Shown here: positions 24,440 through 33,024 of the stretch, one piece after another
Layout: each line of letters starts with the position of its first letter
Numbering within the stretch: the stretch's first letter is position 1
Source of the DNA: Primulina eburnea
Taxonomy: Eukaryota; Streptophyta; Magnoliopsida; Lamiales; Gesneriaceae
Assembly (NCBI RefSeq): GCF_022965805.1
Contig: NC_133108.1
Location: 23,527,545 to 23,591,544, forward strand
Reading direction: 5' to 3'
Length of the DNA: 64,000 nt
Notes under the pieces: generated by a model
Seen by the model: the letters and a program-made list of their open reading frames with translations, nothing else
Told to the model about the DNA's origin: nothing
Database searches by the model: none
Program-made: the position numbers and the translations under genes

Positions 24440-24954
24440 AACAAGTACCTTCTTATGCAAAATTTTTAAAAGACTTATGTACTTTGAAGAGAAAATTGCA
24501 TGTGAAGAAAAAAGCATTTTTGGCTGAACAAGTAAGTTCTATTTTTCAAAATAATTCTAGTTTAAAATATAAAGATCCTGGTTGTCCAACAATTTCATGT
24601 ATTATTGGAGAAAATAAAATTTAAAAAGCTTTGTTGGATTTGAGAGCAAGTGTGAATTTACTTCCTTATTCAGTTTATGAAAAACTTAATTTAGGAGAAT
24701 TAAAACCCACTTCTGTTACTCTCTTACTGGCGGATAGGCCAATCAAAATACCTAGAGGTATTGTAGAAGATGTGTTGGTTCAAGTTGATAAATTCATATA
24801 TCCTGTAGATTTTATTGTTTTGGATACACAACCAATAGAAATACATAATAAAATTCCAGTAATATTGGGACGACCATTTCTAGCAACTTCAAATGTTTTA
24901 ATTAATTGTCGAAATGGAATATTAAAATTGTCTTTTGAAAATATGACTCTAGAT
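24440..24954 (+). pseudogene. Protease region of the Athila-like element
   Basis: The aspartic-protease segment lies at 24631-24954. The active-site region reads ALLDLRASVNLLPYSVYEKL, where related elements have DLGAS, so the active-site Gly is replaced by Arg. VILGRPFLATSN further on is the typical C-terminal flap region. A stop precedes it at about 24622. A foldback element begins at 24955 inside the frame and ends the recognisable protease. Confidence 0.75.
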
Positions 24955-25246
24955 GTAATGCACATGGGCTGTTCTCGATTGGGCTTAAGTCCCCTCACGG
25001 TTATCCCATTACCCATTACTCATAGAATTTCTCCAGCCCAGGCACTGGAGTTTTTACCTCCCCAGGATTAAAACCCAAGACCTCCTGGGTTGCTGCCAAG
25101 ATCTATATAAGTCCAGGAGGTCTTGGGTTCTAATCCTGGGGAGATAAAACCTCCAGTGCCTGGGCTGCAGAAATTCTATGAGTAATGGGTAATGGGATAA
25201 CCGTGAGGGGACTTAACCCCAATCGGGAACAGCCCATGTGCATTAC
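24955..25246. mobile_element. Foldback / MITE-like element, 134-bp inverted arms
   Basis: Left arm 24955-25088 and right arm 25113-25246 are inverted copies differing at about six positions, separated by a 24-base loop with ATCTATATAAG. The ends are GTAATGCAC and GTGCATTAC. It encodes nothing convincing. It interrupts the Athila-like pol between protease and RT, where pol sequence is also missing, so insertion came with or was followed by a deletion. A target duplication is not obvious. Confidence 0.85.
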
Positions 25247-25261
25247 AAAAAAAGGCGCCTT

Positions 25262-26370
25262 TTTTTTAGATCAAATTATAGAAAATTAAATGATGCAACT
25301 AGAAAAAATCATTTCCCACTACCATTTTTAGATCAAATTCTAGAAAAAGTAGCAGGAAATTCTTATTACTATTTTCTTGATGGTATTCGGGGTATTATCA
25401 GATACCTATATCATTAGAAGATCAAGAAAAAACTACTTTTACTTGTCCTTTCGGAACTTTTGCATTTAAAAGAATGTCATTTGGTTTATGTAATGCTACG
25501 GCTACTTTTCAAAGATGCATGTTAAGTATTTTCAGTGATATGATTGAAGAATATGTAGAAGTTTTTGTGGATGATATAACTGTTTTTGGAAACTCATTTG
25601 AAAATTGTCTTAAAAATATAGAAGAAGTATTAAAAAGATGTGAAGAAAAAAATTTTGTTTTAAATTGAGAAAAATGTCATTATATGGTCAAATCTGGGAT
25701 TGTTTTAGGACATGTGATATCTGAAAAAGGAATTGAAGTTGATAAAACCAAAGTTGATGTTATTGCTAATTTAACATCACAAAAAACGGTCAAAGAAGTT
25801 CGATCATTCTTGGGTCATGCAGGATTTTATAGAAGGTTTATAAAAAATTTCAGCATAATATTTAAACCAATTTCAAATCTTTTAACAAAAGATACACAAT
25901 TTGAATGGACTCAGAAATGTGAAAATGCTTTTAAAAAAATTATTAATCTTTTAGTTACATCACCTATTTTACAACCTCCAGATTGGTCTTTACCATTTGA
26001 ATTAATGTGTGATGCAAGTGATTATACTATAGGAGCTGTGTTAGGACAAAGAAAAGAAGGAAAACCTTATGCAATCTATTATACTAGTAAAACCTTAAAT
26101 AGTGTCCAAATAAATTATTCAACAACTGAAAAAGAATTACTTTCAGTAGTATTTGCATTAGATAAGTTTCGATCTTATTTAATTGGTTCTACTACTATTG
26201 TTTACACGGATCATTCTGCCATAAAATATTTATCAAATAAACAAGATGCTAAGCCAAGATTAATACGGTGGATTTTATTGCTACAAGAATTTGATATTAT
26301 AATTAAAGATAAAAAAGGAAAATAAAATGTTGTAGCCGATCATTTATCTAGAATAATGACTGAATCATCT
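25262..26370 (+). pseudogene. RT-RNase H of the Athila-like element
   Basis: RT fragments begin near 25290 (NHFPLPFLDQILEK in one frame) and shift frame near 25390. They continue at 25474-25668 with MSFGLCNATATFQRC and the catalytic FVDD (EVFVDDITVFGNS). After a TGA in place of a sense codon, the frame resumes at 25684 with [12 protein letters not shown] and [11 protein letters not shown]. RNase H follows with [14 protein letters not shown] and [10 protein letters not shown]. Another stop lies at about 26323, just before the expected VADHLSRI. The first RT motifs are missing because of the foldback insertion and deletion. Confidence 0.85.
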
Positions 26371-26379
26371 CATAATGAA

Positions 26380-27719
26380 ATACTAATAAATGAAAATTTT
26401 CCAGATGATCAGTTGTTTTATGCTACTATTATGCCCTGGTTTGCTAACATTGTAAATTTTCTTGTGATAAATAAAATGCCTTCTCATTGGAATCACAGGA
26501 TAATAATAAATTCTTGATAGAAGTTAAAAAAATTTATTGGGATGATCCTTACTTATTTAAGTATTGTGCTGACCAAATTTTTCGACGATGCATACCCGAC
26601 AATGAAGTAAGTAATGTTATTAAATTTTGTCATTCTGAAGCATGTGGAGGTCATTTTTCATCCAATTAAACAACTACAAAAATCTTACAATGCGGATTTT
26701 ATTGGCCGTCTTTATTCAAAGATACGCATTTATTTTGCAAATCTTGTGAAAACTGTCAGAAGATGGGATCAATTTCAAAACGAAACATGATGCCTTTAAA
26801 TCCAATCATAATTATTGAAATATTTGATAGTTGGGGGATAGATTTTATGGGTCCATTTCCATTATCTTTTGGATATACGTACATTTTAGTCGGTGTTGAT
26901 TATGTTTCAAAATGGATTGAAGCAATTGCATGCAGAACTAATGATCATAAAGTTGTTACAAAATTTTTAAAAGAAAATATTTTTAGCCGATTTGGAATAC
27001 CTAGAGCAATAATTAGTGATGGGGGAAGTCATTTTATAAATAAATCATTTTCTTCTTTGCTAAGAAAATATGTCATTACACATAAAGTTTCTACCCCATA
27101 TCATCCTCAAAGTAATGGTCAAGTTGAACTTACAAATAGAGAAATAAAACAAATTTTAGAAAAAACAGTTAATCCAAATCGAAAAGATTGGTCTTTGAGA
27201 TTAACTGATGCATTATGGGCATATAGAACTGCATTTAAAACATCATTAGGGATGTCACGATATAGGTTAGTTTTTGGTAAGCATTGTCATTTACCGGTTG
27301 AACTTGAACATAAAGCTTATTGGGCAATTAAAGCATTTAATATTATTTTAGATTATGCATCTAAATTAAGAAAATTGCAAATAAATGAACTTGAAGAATT
27401 AAGAAATGATGCATATGAAAATTCAAAGATTTATAAAGATAAAACTAAAGTCTTTCATTATAAAAATATTATGAGAAAGTCATTTGAAAATGGACAAAAA
27501 GTTTTGCTTTATAATTCTCGTTTGCATTAATTTCCAGGTAAACTAAGATCGAGGTGGTCAGGACCATTTATAGTCAAATTTTTTTATCCACATGGTGCTG
27601 TTGATATTGAAAATCCTAAAAATAATGACGTGTTTAAAGTTAATGGGCAAAGACTTAAGCATTTTATAGAAAATGAAATTCTTAATAATGAGTTTATGCC
27701 TTTATATGATCCACAATAG
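26380..27719 (+). pseudogene. Integrase of the Athila-like element
   Basis: The zinc-binding N-terminus includes CHSEACGGHFS (26487-26669) and, after a stop, [11 protein letters not shown]. The catalytic core (26763-27530) has [33 protein letters not shown] and [16 protein letters not shown], which supply the D, D and E residues. The DFMGPFP/ISDGG style is typical of the Athila lineage and differs from that of elements A-G. The C-terminal part continues, with a stop at about 27528, to a TAG at 27717-27719. There is no chromodomain. Confidence 0.85.
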
Positions 27720-27740
27720 TTGTTTGATATTTTCATTTTG

Positions 27741-27748
27741 TTTTGCAG
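27741..27748 (+). promoter_or_regulatory. Splice-acceptor-like site
   Basis: A T-rich tract ending TTTTGTTTTGCAG lies about 22 bases after the integrase stop and about 110 bases before the first extra ORF. It fits a plant 3' splice site and would allow a spliced subgenomic RNA for the downstream ORFs. No donor was assigned. Confidence 0.35.
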
Positions 27749-27856
27749 ATTCGAGTTCATTTCCCGGTTAAGTGGCGGATAAAGGTACTCCGTGACTGTT
27801 TAAGTCGGTTTCTTCAGTTTTCTCAAAATAATTGAAATATATATAATAATAATAAT

Positions 27857-28093
27857 ATGGATGCGTGTATTATGAATCTTCGTAAATATTTTGCTTGTTT
27901 ATCTGATAATGCGTTGAAAAAAATTTATAAAGCTAGATGTGAGCGGCTAAGGTTGATGATGTCATATGACATACCGAATGATGTCCGTTTGATAATTGAA
28001 GCAAAAGTCCGATTGGTTGGGGAAGCAAGTGAATTCATATGCCAGGATTTGGTAAAAGCACATATGCCAAAAAGCGAAGAGCTAAACGTATAG
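27857..28093 (+). CDS. Small helical ORF downstream of pol (ORF1)
   Basis: A 78-residue ORF downstream of integrase. It is rich in charged and aliphatic residues (ALKKIYKARCERLR, DVRLIIEAKVRL) with a helical look and no signal peptide or membrane segment. I do not recognise the family. It overlaps the next ORF by 55 bases in a different frame. The two may be one gene split by a frameshift, or two truly overlapping genes. It lies in the post-pol position where Athila-type and other plant elements keep extra ORFs. It may be decayed, since gag-pol upstream is broken. Confidence 0.4.
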   Translation: MDACIMNLRKYFACLSDNALKKIYKARCERLRLMMSYDIPNDVRLIIEAKVRLVGEASEFICQDLVKAHMPKSEELNV

Positions 28094-28284
28094 GTGGATG
28101 TCATAAATGTGCAATGTGGACTTGTAAGGGAAAATGCAAAAATGTTGGAATGACATCAATGAATAGAGAAGATAAAATTTTATTCATTAAGAATGGTCTG
28201 AGTAAAGAGCATTTGGATAATTTTCTAGAGGTTCTTGATACGCATTCTAGTGGATACGTGCAAAATGAACTTCTTAAACTATAG
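28039..28284 (+). CDS. Cys-rich basic ORF (ORF2), possible nucleic-acid-binding protein
   Basis: An 81-residue ORF. Residues 5-17 are strongly basic (GKSTYAKKRRAKR), followed at once by CHKCAMWTCKGKC, four Cys spaced C-x2-C-x4-C-x3-C that could bind zinc. A basic stretch running into a Cys-x2-Cys motif is reminiscent of the small Cys-rich nucleic-acid-binding proteins of carlavirus-type plant viruses. That is a resemblance in pattern only, not a homology claim. After the TAG at 28282-28284 the same frame stays protein-like (WQFQQEEYQYGRWNKPYKD) to 28377, so the TAG may be a recent mutation. The function is unknown. Confidence 0.4.
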   Translation: MPGFGKSTYAKKRRAKRIGGCHKCAMWTCKGKCKNVGMTSMNREDKILFIKNGLSKEHLDNFLEVLDTHSSGYVQNELLKL

Positions 28285-28377
28285 TGGCAATTTCAACAGG
28301 AGGAATATCAATATGGACGGTGGAATAAGCCTTACAAAGATTCTACTGTAGTAACGCATATCTATTTAGATAAGTAA

Positions 28378-28557
28378 ATATATATACACAATTTCGTCTT
28401 GGGAATCTGACGTTAAAAGACCCTGTTTGCCAATTTATAAGAAAATTGGATGGGAAACATATCCTCGACTCATAGTAGGCGTTGAAGCCGTTACTGAACG
28501 TAAAATCAGAGGAAGATGTGATCCACAATCACAACTACGCTGTATATACTTGTTTTA
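28378..28557 (+). pseudogene. Open, protein-like stretch after ORF2
   Basis: In the next frame, sequence from about 28378 to a TAA at 28555-28557 reads as a plausible protein end, including IGWETYPRLIVGVEAVTE and CDPQSQLRC. It has no ATG of its own. It is probably the 3' part of the ORF2 region after a frameshift. I do not recognise it. Confidence 0.3.
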
Positions 28558-28681
28558 ATTTTGTCATTTTTTATTTTCTTTTTATAATAATAATTCCCTG
28601 TTCAAATATTGACTTTTGGCATGTTACGCTTATAAATTCATATGCTGTGATCTAACAATTACAGAAAACATATTTCTCAAC

Positions 28682-29305
28682 ATGTCAACGTCCACGGTAA
28701 GTAAAATCAAAAATATTTGTGTATTTTGTGGATTTAGTGCAGGAAAAGATTCAATTTATGAAGAAGTAGCAGAAAATCTTGGAATAACACTTGCTAAAAA
28801 AAAGATTCATTTGGTATATGGTGGTGGTGAAGTTGGCCTCATGGGAAAAGTTGCAAAAGCTGCGCATGCAGGTGGAAGTGAAGTTTTAGGCATTATTCCG
28901 ATTACCTTAGCCAATCTTACAGGACCAACAATAGGAGAAGAAATGAAAGTGGACAACATGTATGAACGAATTACTCAAATGATTGAACATTCAGATGCTT
29001 TCATTGCTTTGCCAGGAGGTTTCGGTACTTTGGAAAAAATATTTCATATTATTTGTTGGGCACAATTAAATATCCACAATAAGCCAATTGGTTTGTTAAA
29101 TGTTAACAATTATTATGATAAACTGTTATCGTTTCTTGATGATGTTGTGGAACAGGGATTTATTTCATTAGCTTTGCGAAGGATGTTAGTTTCTGCTACA
29201 AGTGAAGGTGAACTTATTGATTTACTGCAAGGATTTAGTCATGAACCAGATCCATCCTCATCTCAACTTAATTGGCCAACATCCAAGAGTAAGAAAAGAA
29301 AATAA
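28682..29305 (+). CDS. LOG: Intronless LOG-like protein (cytokinin riboside 5'-monophosphate phosphoribohydrolase family)
   Basis: This 207-residue ORF has near-normal LOG length and is uninterrupted. The LOG family releases active cytokinin bases from their riboside 5'-monophosphates in the cytosol. Visible landmarks are NICVFCG (11-17), LVYGGGEVGLMG (44-55), GIIPITL (70-76), MYERITQM (93-100) with the conserved Arg96, ALPGGFGTLEK (109-119), WAQLNIHNKPIGLLN (126-140) and QGFIS (158-162). The motif PGGxGTxxE ends in Lys119 instead of Glu (codon AAA, 29036-29038), and the usual Lys after the conserved Arg is Ile97, so activity is doubtful. The tail SKSKKRK is basic. The ATG at 28682 was chosen because it fits family starts; an in-frame ATG at 28616 would add 22 residues. 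Plant LOG genes are normally multi-exon; this copy has none. An AATAAA lies just after the stop. It lies between the pol and 3' LTR of the Athila-like element, so it looks like a captured retrocopy. Confidence 0.88.
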   Translation: MSTSTVSKIKNICVFCGFSAGKDSIYEEVAENLGITLAKKKIHLVYGGGEVGLMGKVAKAAHAGGSEVLGIIPITLANLTGPTIGEEMKVDNMYERITQMIEHSDAFIALPGGFGTLEKIFHIICWAQLNIHNKPIGLLNVNNYYDKLLSFLDDVVEQGFISLALRRMLVSATSEGELIDLLQGFSHEPDPSSSQLNWPTSKSKKRK

Positions 29306-30114
29306 GAAAATAAAATTCATGTGATGCTAAACTTGTGATTCAACGGTATGTTTTAATGTTTTTCTTTAAGGTATGAATAATTTCTTCTTCTTCTTCTTCT
29401 CCTCTTATTTTTTTTTATAAAAAAAATTAAAATATATACTTATATATAGTAATAATAATAATAATTTTTAGTTCAATGTCGAGTAAGGTGTCAGTAAAAT
29501 GCACCTGAGACGCATTAGTTAATAATTATTGGAAAATCACAATACACTAGATTTTAATATTCATTATATTCAAAATAAAGACTAAAAAAAAATTAGTTTT
29601 TCATATGTACCAATTTATATATATATTTTGATCAATTAATATAAAAAATATAATAGACGTGTTTATAATTGTATGTATTTTCAAAAAAAAATAATTTCTA
29701 ATTTTTTTATGAGAATATAGTTAAAAGATATGGTTTGTATGGTTGTTAACATGTATAATTTAAAGAATTCTTTTGTAAAAGTATAATATATACTCACACA
29801 TCTTTTGTGAGTGAGTGGTGAGAAATGAGAAAACAATTAATAAACTTTTATTGATTCTTAAAAAATGGTTAATTACAAGAATATAACTCCCCTAAAAAAA
29901 TTATTTATTGAAAAAAAAAGAAAAAAGAAGTAAATATATAACGGACTGCAAAATACTTTATTCATTGTAATTTTTTTTAGATTTGATTGATGTACTATCA
30001 ATGTGTTCTAAAAACATCAATATTGTGTTCAAAAAAAAAAAAAACAAACAAACAAAAAGATTTGTTTGTGCTAGATAAGTTTCAAAGGTAGTCGGATGTA
30101 TCCGTTATATAAAT

Positions 30115-30174
<60 letters not shown>

Positions 30175-30752
30175 GGTAGAATGTTTGGATAAAAAATTTT
30201 ATGTTATTGTAAAATTTTGCAGTCACGTTATTTAAAAAAAACAATAAATAAAAAAAAAAGAAAAGAAAAAAGGGTGATTTTATTCTTTGTAAATTTTCCT
30301 ATTTTGTTTTCAATATTAGTTTAATTAATTGTCTGCTTTAATACTTAGTCTTTTTCAATGAGAGTTAATATTCGTTCCAACTCCAAGAGTGAAAACTAGC
30401 TATTCCTTAAACATTTTGACTTGAAAGAATATATGGAGTTGAGGCTTTTACAATAATATTCTTGATATTATACATGTTATGGTGGGTGGTGTGAATTATA
30501 TTTTTGACTATATTATTATAAAAAATTTAGAAATTTAAAAAAAAATTATATATATATTGTTATTTATATATTATGTGAAAATAAGAATAAAAACATATCT
30601 AATTATATATTATTATATTAAACGAAAATATATATATATAAATCGGTATGATTTTGTTTTTAATGAATATGTTTGTATTTGAATATATAAAAGGAATAAA
30701 GAATCTAATTTGTGATTTTCCGATAAATTTTATTACTAAGGGACTAGTAATA
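29306..30752. other. AT-rich non-coding region after the LOG-like ORF
   Basis: No ORF of note. It contains A-rich and T-rich runs, a (TTC)n-like patch at about 29380-29400, AT-rich low-complexity sequence and the TA microsatellite. I see no clear poly(A) tail plus target duplication that would mark a LINE-type processed copy of LOG. The region continues to the purine tract of the Athila-like element. Confidence 0.6.
30119..30170. repeat. (TA)n microsatellite
   Basis: About 26 uninterrupted TA/AT units. It is a pure dinucleotide tract, likely length-variable and prone to assembly error. Confidence 0.95.
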
Positions 30753-30768
30753 AGATAGTGTGGGGGTG
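30753..30768 (+). other. Polypurine tract of the Athila-like element
   Basis: AGATAGTGTGGGGGTG lies directly before TGATAAAATTTAAAA, a plausible LTR start. The long G run and position fit a plus-strand primer. The exact boundary, TGTGATA or TGATA, is uncertain. Confidence 0.5.
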
Positions 30769-31343
30769 TGATAAAATTTAAAATTTATAATTTATTATAT
30801 GTTAAAACCTGTATTTTAAAATTTAAGTTTCATTAAAATTATAAAATTATGTTATTTTAGTATTGTTTATTTATATTTAATTGTCTTACTAAATATGTTT
30901 TATTTTCAGGTTTTCTACGTGTTAGTAAAATAATGATAACTCAAGCTAGAAAATTCAAATGGAGGTGAATCAAACATGTTTGGAATCCTTGAGAAATTAT
31001 CTACAAATTTTGCAGAAGACATTATTGCCTAAAAAGTTCATTAAGATGATCAAATTGTGTAAATATCAAAAGGAGGTCAAATTTACTTTTACTATGACCA
31101 GCATATAGTAAAAAAATCATAACTATTTAAATATTTAACCAAAGGAGGTGAACCAAGTGGCCAAATTCATCTACAGACAATTCCCCACATGTTTGTGGTT
31201 TTGAGCAGAGTCAAATTCGGTGATTAAAGTCGTGGAACAAAGCATTGAAAGAAGGGACATGGAATTGAACTTGGAGGAGACAAAGAAAACTATTACAACT
31301 ACATGGCATTAATAAAAATTTTGACCCTTTCTCTCATTTGGCC

Positions 31344-31351
31344 TATAAATA
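31344..31351 (+). promoter_or_regulatory. TATA box of the Athila-like 3' LTR
   Basis: TATAAATA in the context GGCCTATAAATAGAGG is a near-consensus plant TATA box about 575 bp into the LTR. Confidence 0.7.
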
Positions 31352-31723
31352 GAGGCCTTGGACTAGCTTGAGGATCATTCTATCTCATTGTAAAATATAG
31401 TGCGAGTGTGTATCAAAGTTCTAAGTTCCAATATATTTTCTTTCATGTTCTCAACTATGAGTGATATTTTAGTGTTGATCAAAAGTAAGCTTATGGCATG
31501 CTAAATCTATTATGTCAAGGTGAAGAGGATGCATTCCTGGTGAAGTAAGATTGTTTATATTTTGTATATTCTTTCTTTATTTCTTTTCATTTAGATAACT
31601 TATTTTTATTGTAGGTATAAAAATGAATTATTTGTTGTTATCAATTTATATCAAATGCTTGATACCATTAAAGTGGTTATCTTGATTTGTTGTTTAATTT
31701 TGATACAATAAATATTTCATCAC

Positions 31724-31724
<1 letters not shown>

Positions 31725-31786
<62 letters not shown>
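31725..31786. repeat. (TTA)n microsatellite
   Basis: About 20 TTA/ATT units followed by TA-rich sequence, within the Athila-like 3' LTR. Confidence 0.95.
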
Positions 31787-31792
<6 letters not shown>

Positions 31793-31813
31793 CATATATA
31801 TATATATAATAAT

Positions 31814-31877
31814 ATCATAATATTTCATTTAGACGATAGCGTGGTTCTGCCGGTTGTTCTAAATGAAATATTATGAT
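31814..31877. repeat. Perfect 20-bp-stem hairpin, copy 1
   Basis: Arms 31814-31833 and 31858-31877 are perfect 20-bp inverted complements flanking a 24-base loop that includes AGCGTGGTTCTGCCGG. A second, less perfect copy lies at 53904-53967 on the other side of the Copia element. The two were originally about 150 bp apart in the same LTR. Confidence 0.85.
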
Positions 31878-31903
31878 TTAATACTAACATCTAACAATCT
31901 AAC

Positions 31904-32912
31904 TGTTGAGGATCGAAGTTGAGTTTAGAGGGGGGGTGAATAAACTCTACTCGTTTTTCGTTCTGATGAGGTACTAAAATCCTGTTAAGGATAGTAGTTG
32001 ATCTTGTGCGAATACTTTCACCTGATTACAATAAATCGTGCGGAAACAATCTGATGAAGTAGTTGAAAAACAATAAAACAGTAGGCAGCAGTTGTTTATG
32101 GAAGTTCGAAGATAAACTATTCTACGTCTCCCCTTCTTTTGTTTCCAGAAGGTTTAACTAAAAGACTTTGGATATTACAGTACAACTCTTGTACACACCC
32201 ACTTTAGAAGGACTTACACCTTAGCCTACTGAAACTCTTAGTTTCTCAACTCACAAGAATGCGAAACACAAAGTTTTGAAAAGACTCTTCTCAGATTACA
32301 GAGTCTTCTGACAAAGTATAAATGATGTAAAGATTGTGAAGAGTGTAAGAATCAGTAGCACAAGATGATCTTCAAAAAATCAGATATAAGCTATGAAGCG
32401 TGTGCTACTTTTCTTTGTGTTGAACTTTTAAATACTCAAGGAATTTTGATATTCGTCTGATAAGAGAGAAGCTTTGTTCCTTGAAGAATGATAATAAGCG
32501 AAGTGTCGTGTCGAACAAGGATTTGATCCAAGTATATATAATCGACTGAGTTCAACGTTCACAATCAGAGTATGTCTTCAGATAACTGATACAATCAGCT
32601 TTATTACCGAAAGAAGTTCCTGCAGAAAATCTATAAAACAATCAGTCTTGTTTTATACTTAATTGGGTAAACTGCATTAAATGACTCCGTATAGTATTTA
32701 ATGCTGCAATTAATACTAGTACTAGGAACTCTTTAACGGTAACAATTAAGATAGCAACGTTAGAAAACGTTCTCTACTGGTTTTGTATTGTTATATCTTT
32801 CTACTGGTTTAGTTATAGTAGATCAGCATCTACTGATAAGTTATACTATTGTTCCGGTCTGCTGGTCTACTGGTCTTAGTTATCATCGCCACAATAAAAT
32901 TCATGTCTAACA
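31904..32912 (-). repeat. 3' LTR of the Copia element
   Basis: The plus-strand reading runs from TGTTGAGGATCGAAG to CATGTCTAACA. It is followed by ATTTTCCCCTTTGTGG, the complement of a CACAAAGGGGAAAAT polypurine tract. It differs from the partner LTR at 52763-53764 by a few percent and small indels by eye. Confidence 0.9.
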
Positions 32913-33024
32913 ATTTTCCCCTTTGTGGTGATGCCAAAACCTAAACAGTAGAAAGTCGTTAAGTAAAACAGATAATCATTTCAACAAAAGGATAATGTCA
33001 ATAAAGTATTAAGATAAAAAAAAA

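Larger units (their letters stand above)
30769..31903 (+). repeat. 3' LTR of the Athila-like element, first part
   Basis: It runs from the purine tract to the Copia insertion point. It has a clear promoter (CTATAAATAGAGG at 31343-31355) and downstream leader sequence. It ends in CTAAC (31899-31903), the target duplication of the Copia element. It resumes at 53765. Together the two parts make an LTR of about 1.7 kb, in the range of Athila elements. The U3 part has no counterpart upstream because the 5' LTR lost it. Confidence 0.55.

Noticed and set aside
30119..30170. (TA)n tract as a regulatory or replication element
   Set aside because: It is an ordinary dinucleotide microsatellite in AT-rich sequence.
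29306..30752. Poly(A) tail plus target duplication expected for a LINE-mediated LOG retrocopy
   Set aside because: A-rich runs exist but none directly follows the LOG-like ORF with a matching flanking duplication, so capture by the LTR element is favoured.
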